From assembly GCA_002390155.1 (NCBI GenBank), contig DGOS01000105.1:11168-24142 (forward strand): 12,975 nt of DNA. Direction: 5' to 3'. Both the position numbers and the translations under genes were made by a program. The notes beneath the pieces were generated by a model. It searched no databases and was not told where the DNA came from. It was given only the letters and a program-made list of their open reading frames with translations. This document shows, piece after piece, positions 1 through 6,945 of this stretch (positions are counted from its first letter, which is position 1; every line of letters starts with the position of its first letter). Origin of the DNA: Hyphomicrobiaceae bacterium UBA4460 (lineage in GTDB: Bacteria > Pseudomonadota > Alphaproteobacteria > Rhizobiales > Methyloligellaceae).

Positions 1-707
1 TGCGCCTCCGCCACATAGAGCAGCAGGTAGGCGAGCACGAGGCCTATTGGTAGGCTTCCCGCATCGCCGAGAAAGATTTGCGCCGGGTGCTTGTTGAACA
101 CGGCGAAGCCAAGCGTCGCGCCGAGTAGCGCCAAGGCTAGGAACCCCACAGTGGACGGCACCAGGTCGAGATTGCAAAGGACGGCCACGCCAAGGGTGAT
201 GGGCACGACTTGCACCACGGTCATCCAGTCGAGCCCGTCCAGGAAGTTGACGGCGTTGATAAAGCCGATCACGCCGAGCGCTAAAAGCACACGTTCGACC
301 ATGGCCGGCAAAAGGTCGGGCAAGATGCGAAAATCCGGCGGCAGCAAAAACACGATGGCGAAGGCGACCAGCGCCTGGGCAAACAGCCGCCACGACACGG
401 CGAGCGCATGGACGTCGTCGAGCGCACCAATCACCGTCAGGACGGCGGCGCCGGCCAAAATTGGAATGAGGCTGGGCGGCGGCACGGCCACACCCAGCAG
501 GATCGCCGAGCCGCACACCGCGAGCAGGGCAGCCATCACGGCGAGTCCCGCGCCTTGAGGCGTTGCCGCCTTATGCGAACTGCGCGCGTTGGGGTGTGCG
601 AGTAGGTGCCGCGCGAGGATCGGTTTGAGAACAAGGATCAAGGCGCCGCTGAGCCCGGCGCTGACGGCCGTCAAGGCGGCCCAGGAGGCAAGCACGGGTG
701 TCACCAT
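1..707 (-). CDS. Polyprenyl-phosphate N-acetylhexosamine-1-phosphate transferase, WecA/WbpL/MraY family (partial, 3' end missing)
   Basis: Integral membrane enzyme that moves a sugar-1-phosphate from a UDP-sugar to undecaprenyl phosphate, the first step in building a lipid-linked O-antigen or capsule repeat. The visible 235 residues, all open, carry the family's ordered motifs: HPNARSSH (about 38-45), the Asp pair in GALDDV (97-98), NAVNFLDGLD (151-160) and HPAQIFLGDAGS (207-218, with the conserved GD). Hydrophobic segments lie near residues 4-28, 52-75, 79-96, 110-122, 137-151, 163-178 and 185-203. The ATG at 707 lies 3 nt after the stop of the upstream dehydratase gene, so the two are probably co-transcribed. 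The C-terminus, which holds the substrate-selecting region, is beyond the window, so the exact sugar cannot be assigned. Pairing with a WbpM-like enzyme suggests a WbpL-like role (QuiNAc- or FucNAc-type sugar) rather than plain WecA; this is inference. Confidence 0.9.
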   Translation of the reverse strand, partial: MVTPVLASWAALTAVSAGLSGALILVLKPILARHLLAHPNARSSHKAATPQGAGLAVMAALLAVCGSAILLGVAVPPPSLIPILAGAAVLTVIGALDDVHALAVSWRLFAQALVAFAIVFLLPPDFRILPDLLPAMVERVLLALGVIGFINAVNFLDGLDWMTVVQVVPITLGVAVLCNLDLVPSTVGFLALALLGATLGFAVFNKHPAQIFLGDAGSLPIGLVLAYLLLYVAEA

Positions 708-710
708 TTG

Positions 711-2672
711 CTAGTGCAGCGTACGTGAGATCGGTTGCCACTCGTCCTTGGCGGAGACCGCGGTGGGCGCCTTGGCCGGCACATAGCCCTCGACGGTAGC
801 GCGAAGCACGTCCTGGACCCCGGCGAGGTCCACGCGCTGTATGGCGTCCTCCATGCGCTCCAGCACCGCGATCAAATCGTCATAGGGCAGGATCGGTTCC
901 GACGTCTTGAAGATGCGCGGATGGCCGGTGCCCGTCGTATTCTCGCCGATGAGGAGCTCTTCGAAAAGTTTCTCGCCGGGACGCAGGCCCACAAAGTCGA
1001 TCGCAACGTCGCCGTCGGGATTGGTCTCGTCGCGGACATCGAGTCCTGAAAGGCGGATCATGGTGCGCGCGAGATCGGCAATCTTCACGGGCGTTCCCAT
1101 CTCCAGCACGAACACTTCGCCGCCTGTCGCCATGGCCCCGGCTTGGATCACAAGCTGGGCAGCTTCGGGGATCGACATAAAGTAGCGGGTTACGTCTGGA
1201 TGCGTGACGGTCACTGGGCCGCCGGCCTTGATCTGGTTGCGGAACAACTGCACCACCGAGCCCGAGGAATCGAGCACGTTGCCGAAGCGCACCATGGTGA
1301 AGATGGTGTTGCTGTTGTCCTGGGCGAGCCCCTGTAGGACGAGTTCGGCAAGGCGCTTGCTGGCGCCCATGATGTTCGTGGGCCGCACGGCCTTGTCGGT
1401 CGACACCAGCACGAAGCGCTCGACGCCATGCTCCTTGGCGGCCTCGGCAACCACCAGCGTGCCGAGCGTATTGTTGTGCAGTCCTGCGAACGGATTGCGT
1501 TCGACGATCGGCACATGTTTGTAGGCGGCCGCGTGATAGATCACTTCGACGCCTTGCTCCTCTATAATGCGGTCGATGAGCTTGCGATCGAGCACGGACC
1601 CGAGAATTTGCAAGATGGCCGTGTCGTTCCGCGCGCCTTCGGACTCTTTGCGGAGGCGATGTTGCCGTTCTTCGATCTCCATCGAGATTTCGTAGAGCGC
1701 GGCTTCCGAACTATCGAGCAGGATGAGCGCTCGCGGTTCCAGCTGCAGCAACTGACGCGTCAGCTCCGAGCCGATGGACCCGCCAGCGCCGGTAATCATC
1801 ACCACCTTGCCGCTCACCTGTGCGGTCAGAAGTTCCGTGTCCGGTGCGACCGGGTCCCGGCCCAGTAGATCCTCCACGTCGATGGGGCGCAGATCGCTGA
1901 CTTCGACATGGCCCGAGGCGATCTCCTCCAGCGCCGGGAGCGTCTTCACCGCGACGGGGTAGGCCTCGAGTGCCTTGAGGGCGAGGCGCCGCTCGCCGCG
2001 CAGCGCCGACGGCGTGGTGAGCAGGACCTCTGCCACGTTCTCATCGGAGATGAGTTTGCTGATCTTCTCCGGCCTTGCGACCTTGACGCCGTGGACCATT
2101 TGGCCAGCGAGCGACGGGTTGGCGTCGATGAAGGCCACCGGCCGGTAGTTGCTCGTCTCGTTCAGGGCGCGCAGAAGCTGAATACCGATAGGCCCCGCGC
2201 CGTAGATGATGACGTTCTTTCGTTCGTCCGAGCTGACGGGTTTGTGGTGCGGGGCGGCCTTGAGCAACATTGAACCCGCCCATTGCCGGCTCAGCCGGAT
2301 GAGGCCCGCGGCGATCAGGGCGTAGATCACCACCACCGAACGCGGGTGTCCCTGGATGCCGCTCATCAGGACCACCAGCGCCCAGGTCAGGGCGGCGAGG
2401 ATCACGGCGGTGTAGATGCGGGTCGTGCCCTCTGGGCCGATGAAGCGCGTGACGAGCTTGTACAGCCCGCGCCAGTAGAAGACGATCACGCCGACAACGG
2501 GCGCCGCCAGCATCAGCAGAAAGATCTGCCAGGTCTCCGGCACGTAGAGCCGGCTGAGGCGCAGGGTATAGGCGGCCCACAACGCGATGCTGAGCATCGC
2601 GAAGTCGTTCATGATCAGCAGCGATCGCTTGAACCAGCGAGGGCGCTCGATCAGCCAAACGGCAAGACTCAT
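711..2672 (-). CDS. Membrane-anchored nucleoside-diphosphate sugar 4,6-dehydratase, WbpM/CapD/PglF type
   Basis: 653-residue polysaccharide biosynthesis protein, the usual length of the long membrane-bound branch of this family. It probably converts UDP-GlcNAc to a UDP-4-keto-6-deoxy sugar at the inner face of the cytoplasmic membrane. About four hydrophobic segments lie in residues 15-127. A first Rossmann domain starts at YGAGPIG (157-163). The catalytic short-chain dehydrogenase domain has TGAGGSIG (294-301) for NAD(P), HAAAYKHVP (380-388), VSTDKAV (423-429) and MGASK (435-439). The position usually held by the catalytic Tyr is Met435, as in WbpM-type enzymes described with an altered Ser-Met-Lys triad, so this is a family trait and not damage. 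It is the first gene of a minus-strand pair; the sugar transferase gene starts 3 nt after its stop. The ribosome-binding site is weak (GGAACGGGG about 12 nt upstream). Exact product sugar is unknown. Confidence 0.93.
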   Translation of the reverse strand: MSLAVWLIERPRWFKRSLLIMNDFAMLSIALWAAYTLRLSRLYVPETWQIFLLMLAAPVVGVIVFYWRGLYKLVTRFIGPEGTTRIYTAVILAALTWALVVLMSGIQGHPRSVVVIYALIAAGLIRLSRQWAGSMLLKAAPHHKPVSSDERKNVIIYGAGPIGIQLLRALNETSNYRPVAFIDANPSLAGQMVHGVKVARPEKISKLISDENVAEVLLTTPSALRGERRLALKALEAYPVAVKTLPALEEIASGHVEVSDLRPIDVEDLLGRDPVAPDTELLTAQVSGKVVMITGAGGSIGSELTRQLLQLEPRALILLDSSEAALYEISMEIEERQHRLRKESEGARNDTAILQILGSVLDRKLIDRIIEEQGVEVIYHAAAYKHVPIVERNPFAGLHNNTLGTLVVAEAAKEHGVERFVLVSTDKAVRPTNIMGASKRLAELVLQGLAQDNSNTIFTMVRFGNVLDSSGSVVQLFRNQIKAGGPVTVTHPDVTRYFMSIPEAAQLVIQAGAMATGGEVFVLEMGTPVKIADLARTMIRLSGLDVRDETNPDGDVAIDFVGLRPGEKLFEELLIGENTTGTGHPRIFKTSEPILPYDDLIAVLERMEDAIQRVDLAGVQDVLRATVEGYVPAKAPTAVSAKDEWQPISRTLH

Positions 2673-2899
2673 GTCGGCCGACCCCGTTCCGGACCTAAGA
2701 TCAGCTTAAGAATATCATCCACATAGGGAAAGTGTGCCGCACCATACCCGAAGCGTCCCACGAACGGAAGTAAGGGGTTGCTGGCGTTTCTTAAGAACTT
2801 TTGCCCGTTCCCTCGCGTTATGGGTTCTTGGGCTTGAGGTCGTCAGGCCTTCCGGGTCAAGCTCCGCCGCGGGGTAGGGACAGTTTCGGCAGCGAGGGA
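2673..2899. other. Divergent intergenic region
   Basis: This 227-nt gap separates the minus-strand polysaccharide genes from the plus-strand binding-protein gene, so it should contain promoters for both. It is locally more AT-rich than its flanks. A perfect 10-bp palindrome, TTCTTAAGAA, lies at 2788-2797, and a related TTAAGAAT at 2706-2713. I could not find a well-spaced -35/-10 pair on either strand that I would defend, and no RNA gene is apparent. Confidence 0.35.
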
Positions 2900-4030
2900 A
2901 TGGGCAGAAGGTCCGCAATCAGCAAAGGCGTCTCCAAGGGGGCCGTCAGTGGCGTCTTGGGGCTCGCCATGGTGCTGCTTGGCAGTGCCCCGGCGGTGAG
3001 CGAGACGGCCACGTTCGCCACCCCCATCGCCTACGGCACGCATTTACCGGGCCTCGGGACGCAAGCCTTGACGCTGGCCAGATCGCTCAAAAAGCGTTCG
3101 GACGGTCAGATCGTGCTGGACCTGAAGGAGCCGGGCGACGGCACGCTGCCCCACGAGATTCTCGACAAGGTCTCCGACGGCAAAGTCGATGCAGGCTTTG
3201 CGACCGCGAGCTTCTGGGCCGCGAAGGTTCCCGCAACGCCCCTGTTCGGCGGGTTTCCCTTCGGCCCGGATGCCAGCGGCTACGTTGCTTGGTTCGAACA
3301 CGGAAACGGCCGCGCGCTCTATCAGGAGATGTACGACCAGGCGAAGCTCAAGGTCCATGTCATCCCTTGCGGCTTCGGCGGGGCGGAGGCCGGCATCTGG
3401 TCCAAGCAGGAGATTGCGGACACAAAGGACTTAGACGGCCTGCGTGTACGCATATTCGGGCTCGGCGCCCGCGTCCTGTCGCGGCTGGGGGCGGTGCCCG
3501 TGCTTGTGCCTGGCGGACAACTCCCCCAAGCCTTCAAAGAGGACAAGATCGCCGCCGCGGAGCTCTACACGCCGGCCGTCGATCGCGCCAAAGGCTTGCA
3601 AGATGCGGTCAAGCTTATCTACGGGCCCGGCTGGCATCAGCCCGCCACGCTACTGGAGCTTCTCATCAACAAGGATCGCTGGGATGCGCTGGGGAAGGGC
3701 CAGCAAGATCTCATCGAATCCACCTGCCAGGTCATGCTGCGGTCCAGCCGCGCCGAAAGCGCAGGCCTGCAGGCCGCGGCCCTCGCAAGCCTGAGGACCG
3801 AGGACAATGTGCAGATCGCGCGCCTGCCGGACGGCGTGCTCAAGGCGCTGCGCGAGGCTTGGGGCGAGGTCGCCAAGGAGGAGGGCGCGCGCGACTACTT
3901 CTTCAAGCAGGTTCTCGAGGATATTGCGAAGTTCGAGGCGGCGGAGGCTGCCCCGCAAGCCCCGGCCCCCGAAGCGCTCCCGCCTGCGTCCGAGGGCGCG
4001 CCGAAGGACAAGCCCGATCCGGCGCGCTGA
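2900..4030 (+). CDS. TRAP transporter substrate-binding protein, DctP/TakP-like (orphan)
   Basis: Predicted periplasmic solute-binding protein of 376 residues. Residues 1-35 look like a Sec signal peptide (basic MGRRSAISKGVSK, hydrophobic core to about 30, APAVS-like cleavage site). The body has DctP-family hallmarks: the ligand-binding Arg segment LDGLRVRIFG (178-187), RVLSRLGAVPVLVPGGQLPQ (191-210) and YGPGWHQP (241-248). The last two resemble the 2-oxo-acid binder TakP and the so-called mannitol/chloroaromatic subgroup. No DctQ/DctM membrane genes are present, so it must work with a transporter encoded elsewhere or have another role. The last 30 residues (347-376) are a Pro/Ala/Glu-rich tail unusual for a binding protein. 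I chose the ATG at 2900 because the signal peptide begins there; an open frame extends to 2801 but would bury it. The adjacent GAGGGA is too close to be an ideal ribosome-binding site. Being just upstream of glcD suggests a 2-oxo or 2-hydroxy acid ligand (inference). Confidence 0.85.
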   Translation: MGRRSAISKGVSKGAVSGVLGLAMVLLGSAPAVSETATFATPIAYGTHLPGLGTQALTLARSLKKRSDGQIVLDLKEPGDGTLPHEILDKVSDGKVDAGFATASFWAAKVPATPLFGGFPFGPDASGYVAWFEHGNGRALYQEMYDQAKLKVHVIPCGFGGAEAGIWSKQEIADTKDLDGLRVRIFGLGARVLSRLGAVPVLVPGGQLPQAFKEDKIAAAELYTPAVDRAKGLQDAVKLIYGPGWHQPATLLELLINKDRWDALGKGQQDLIESTCQVMLRSSRAESAGLQAAALASLRTEDNVQIARLPDGVLKALREAWGEVAKEEGARDYFFKQVLEDIAKFEAAEAAPQAPAPEALPPASEGAPKDKPDPAR

Positions 4031-4046
4031 CGCCAATTCCCCACGT

Positions 4047-4075
4047 TTGAGCCATTTTGGGACGCTACATATAGC
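4047..4075 (+). promoter_or_regulatory. Candidate sigma-70-type promoter upstream of glcD
   Basis: TTGAGC at 4047-4052 and TATAGC at 4070-4075 are separated by exactly 17 nt, each matching four of six consensus bases. It is the best-spaced pair in the 141-nt gap before glcD and would start transcription near 4082, leaving a leader of about 90 nt. It is supported by position and spacing only. Confidence 0.35.
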
Positions 4076-4102
4076 CCATGGTGGGGGCGCATATTGCCCA
4101 GG
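4068..4102 (+). repeat. Short direct repeat overlapping the candidate glcD promoter
   Basis: CATATAGCCCATG (4068-4080) and CATATTGCCCAGG (4090-4102) match at 11 of 13 positions and are offset by 22 nt, about two turns of the helix. The first copy covers the proposed -10 box. This is the geometry of a tandem operator, but no regulator gene is in the window and the repeat could be chance. Confidence 0.4.
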
Positions 4103-4171
4103 CCAGCGCCGCGTGCGAAAGACTAGCCGACGCTTCTAACCGTAATGGCCACTCTCGACGGCTTGGAGCCC

Positions 4172-5704
4172 ATGTCGACATTGAACCTTCCAGATCCGGA
4201 TCGGGCCGTGCTTGCGCGCCGGAACGACATCGTGAAGCAGCTGAGACGGCTCGTGCCCGACGCTGTGCTGATCGCCGATGAGGAGGGGTGCCGCACCTTC
4301 GAGTCCGACGCGCTGACGGCCTACCGTTGTCTGCCCCTTGCCGTCCTGCTTCCCGGAACCACCGAGGAGGTCGCGGCGATCCTGCGGTTCTGTCAGGACA
4401 ACCACATCAAGGTTGTGCCGCGCGGCGCGGGCACCTCGCTATGCGGTGGCGCGCTGCCGCTCGAGGACGCGGTCGTGCTCTGCTTGTCGCGCATGAACAA
4501 GGTGCTGGAGGTCGATCCCAAGAACCGTATCGCGCGCGTGGAGGCTGGGATCACCAACATCGCCATCACCGAGGCGGCGTCCAAACACGGTTTCTTCTAT
4601 GCGCCCGATCCGTCGAGCCAGGTCGCCTGCACCGTGGGCGGCAACATCGCCACCAATTCCGGCGGCGCGCATTGCCTCAAATACGGGGTCACCGTGAACA
4701 ATCTGCTCGGTGTCCGCATGGTGACAATGGACGGTGAAATCATCGATATCGGCGGTGTGCATTTCGACGCCCCCGGTTACGACTTCTTGCCGTTGATCAC
4801 CGGTTCGGAAGGTCAGCTCGGGGTCGTGACCGAAGCGACCGTGCGTCTGCTCCCGGCGCCGGAAGGCACGCGCCCCGTCCTGATTGGCTTCGATTCCTCC
4901 GAGGCAGCCGCATCCTGCGTCGCCGCCATCATTGCTGCAGGGATCGTGCCGGTCGCTATTGAGTTCATGGACCGGCCGGCCATCCATGTCTGCGAGCATT
5001 TCGTGCCGGCGGGGTATCCGCTCGACGCCGAAGCCGCGCTCATCATCGAAGTCGAAGGCTCCGAGGACGAGATCGAGTATCTCCTGGAGAAGATCGAGGA
5101 CATCGCGCGCGATTTCCTGCCGACCAGTCTGCGCCGCAGCCAGAGTCCCGACGAGACCGCGATGATTTGGAAGGGGCGCAAGGCCGCGTTCGGCGCCATC
5201 GGCCAAATTTCCGACTATTACTGCATGGATGGCGTCATCCCGCTGTCCCAGCTTCCGAAGGCACTCGATGAGATCGGCTGGATTTGCCGCAAATATCGCT
5301 TCGACGTTGCCAACATCTTCCATGCCGGCGACGGGAACCTGCATCCGCTGATCCTCTACAACGCCAACGACTCCGTTCAGTTGGAGCGCGTGGAGCTGTG
5401 CGGTGCGGAGATCTTGAAGCTCTGCGTCGAACTCGGCGGTTGCCTCACCGGAGAGCACGGCGTCGGCATCGAGAAACGCGAACTGATGTACGAGCAATAC
5501 ACCGACGAGGACATCGACCAGCAAGTCCGCGTCAAGGAAGAGTTCGACCCGTCATGGCTGCTCAATCCCGGCAAGGTGTTCCCCATCGAGGGCCGCGACG
5601 CGTTGCGCTTGCGCAGTGTCGAGCTGCAAGGGCTCGAGGTCGACGTCGTGACTGAGACGGTCGCGGTCGAGGAAGAGCTGGTGGAAGGACACGACGCCCC
5701 GTGA
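4172..5704 (+). CDS. glcD: Glycolate oxidase FAD-linked catalytic subunit GlcD
   Basis: 510-residue FAD-dependent subunit of glycolate oxidase (E. coli GlcD is 499 residues), oxidising glycolate to glyoxylate with electrons passed through GlcF to the respiratory chain; members often also accept D-lactate. The PCMH-type FAD domain shows VVPRGAGTSLCGGALPLE (81-98), YAPDPSSQVACTVGGNIATN (143-162) and TGSEGQLGVVTEATV (210-224). The C-terminal oxidase domain has HAGDGNLHP (384-392), GEHGVGIEK (427-435) and the terminal LNPGKVFP. An in-frame ATG at 4145 would add nine residues. I prefer 4172 because a GGAG (4165-4168) precedes it, although the 3-nt spacing is short, and because the N-terminus then matches GlcD proteins. 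Its stop overlaps the glcE start by 4 nt (GTGA), indicating translational coupling. No GlcC regulator, glcG or malate synthase gene is seen nearby. Confidence 0.96.
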   Translation: MSTLNLPDPDRAVLARRNDIVKQLRRLVPDAVLIADEEGCRTFESDALTAYRCLPLAVLLPGTTEEVAAILRFCQDNHIKVVPRGAGTSLCGGALPLEDAVVLCLSRMNKVLEVDPKNRIARVEAGITNIAITEAASKHGFFYAPDPSSQVACTVGGNIATNSGGAHCLKYGVTVNNLLGVRMVTMDGEIIDIGGVHFDAPGYDFLPLITGSEGQLGVVTEATVRLLPAPEGTRPVLIGFDSSEAAASCVAAIIAAGIVPVAIEFMDRPAIHVCEHFVPAGYPLDAEAALIIEVEGSEDEIEYLLEKIEDIARDFLPTSLRRSQSPDETAMIWKGRKAAFGAIGQISDYYCMDGVIPLSQLPKALDEIGWICRKYRFDVANIFHAGDGNLHPLILYNANDSVQLERVELCGAEILKLCVELGGCLTGEHGVGIEKRELMYEQYTDEDIDQQVRVKEEFDPSWLLNPGKVFPIEGRDALRLRSVELQGLEVDVVTETVAVEEELVEGHDAP

Positions 5705-6936
5705 CCGGTCACATGCGCCTCGGCTTTCACGCTCCTGAGACGGAGGAAGAGCTTCAGCATCTCGTTGCCGAAGCTGCAGAAACCCGTACGCCGCTCGAAG
5801 TCATGGGCACGGGGACCAAGCGCGAGCTGGGACATCCGATCGGCGCCGGCGCCGTGGTCTCGACGGAGGCCATGACCGGCGTCACGCTCTACGAGCCGAC
5901 GGAGCTCGTCCTCGTGGCGAAGGCGGGCACGCCGTTGACGGAGATCGACGCCGCGCTGGCCGAGAACGACCAGGAACTTCCATTTGAGCCGGTCGATTTC
6001 GGTCCTGTGCTGGGCTACGGACCGGGGGACGGCACGCTTGGCGGCATGATCGGCACCAATATTTCCGGCAGCCGGCGCCTCCTCAAAGGCGCCGCCCGCG
6101 ACCACGTTCTCGGTGTCCGTGCCGTCAATGGGCGCGGCGAGCTGATCAAGGCCGGCGGCCGCGTGATGAAGAACGTCACCGGCTATGATCTCAGCCGCAC
6201 GCTTGCCGGATCGTGGGGCACGCTCGCCGTCATGACGGAGATCGCGTTGAAAGTGCTCCCGGCCCAACGCGAATCGCGAACCATTATCTGTTTCGGTCTC
6301 ACCGACCAGACCGCCGTCGAGGCGCTGTGCATTGCCACGGGGCTTCCCTACGAGGTGTCCGGCGCACTCCATCTGCATGCGGACATCGCCGCACGCATGT
6401 CCGATGCGGAGATCGCGGGCGCAGAAGGGGCGGTCACGGCCATCCGGGTGGAAAACTTTCCGGCCTCAGCGCGATACCGTGCGAGCCGCGTGCGTCAATC
6501 GCTCCTCGCCTATAGCCCGGCGCTGGAGCTCGATGCGGAGCGAAGCAAGGCGTTCTGGGACGACGTGCGGGCACTGAAGATGTTTCAAGGACGCGCCAAC
6601 CCGCTTTGGCGCATCTCAACCAAGCCGACCTCCGCGGCGAAGCTGATCGGCAATTTGTTGCGCACTATCGATGTGCGTGTGGCTTACGATTGGTCCGGTG
6701 GTTTGATCTGGGTCGAGACGCCACCTTTGACGGATGGCGGGGCGGTCGATATTCGCCGCACACTTGCCGAATTGGGCGGGCATGCCACACTGATCCGCGC
6801 GGACGACACCATACGCGCCGGGATCGATGTCTTTCAGCCGCTGGATCCGCAAACGGCGGTGTTTTCGGCGAAACTCAAACACGCTTTCGATCCGCTCGGA
6901 ATTTTCAATCCGGGCCGGATGTACCGGGATATGTAG
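5701..6936 (+). CDS. glcE: Glycolate oxidase FAD-binding subunit GlcE
   Basis: 411-residue second FAD-binding subunit of the GlcDEF complex, longer than E. coli GlcE (about 350). Motifs seen are the FAD-loop MGTGTKRELG (35-44), VLVAKAGTPLTEIDAAL (70-86), GTLGGMIGTNISGSRRLLKG (111-130), RDHVLGVRAVNGRGE (133-147) and MKNVTGYDLSRTLAGSWGTL (156-175), ending in FNPGRMYRDM. These are typical of GlcE rather than a second GlcD. The GTG at 5701 is chosen: AAGGA at 5685-5689 lies 11 nt upstream and the GTGA overlap with glcD gives coupling. An ATG at 5713 is the alternative start and would be 23 nt from that site. The glcF start is 9 nt after the stop. Confidence 0.94.
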   Translation: MTGHMRLGFHAPETEEELQHLVAEAAETRTPLEVMGTGTKRELGHPIGAGAVVSTEAMTGVTLYEPTELVLVAKAGTPLTEIDAALAENDQELPFEPVDFGPVLGYGPGDGTLGGMIGTNISGSRRLLKGAARDHVLGVRAVNGRGELIKAGGRVMKNVTGYDLSRTLAGSWGTLAVMTEIALKVLPAQRESRTIICFGLTDQTAVEALCIATGLPYEVSGALHLHADIAARMSDAEIAGAEGAVTAIRVENFPASARYRASRVRQSLLAYSPALELDAERSKAFWDDVRALKMFQGRANPLWRISTKPTSAAKLIGNLLRTIDVRVAYDWSGGLIWVETPPLTDGGAVDIRRTLAELGGHATLIRADDTIRAGIDVFQPLDPQTAVFSAKLKHAFDPLGIFNPGRMYRDM

Positions 6937-6945
6937 CGGCGCGTC

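Noticed and set aside
91..605. Plus-strand open frames at the left edge
   Set aside because: They are antisense to the WecA/WbpL-family gene, which shows all expected motifs on the minus strand.
2801..2899. N-terminal extension of the TRAP binding-protein frame back to 2801
   Set aside because: It would place 33 residues before a clear signal peptide that begins at the ATG at 2900; the extension has no recognisable features.
2715..2918. 67-codon minus-strand frame in the divergent intergenic region
   Set aside because: No ribosome-binding site or recognisable domain, and it overlaps the start of the binding-protein gene.
4439..5524. 361-codon open frame on the minus strand
   Set aside because: It lies wholly antisense to glcD, whose motifs are unmistakable; long antisense frames are expected from GC-rich third codon positions.
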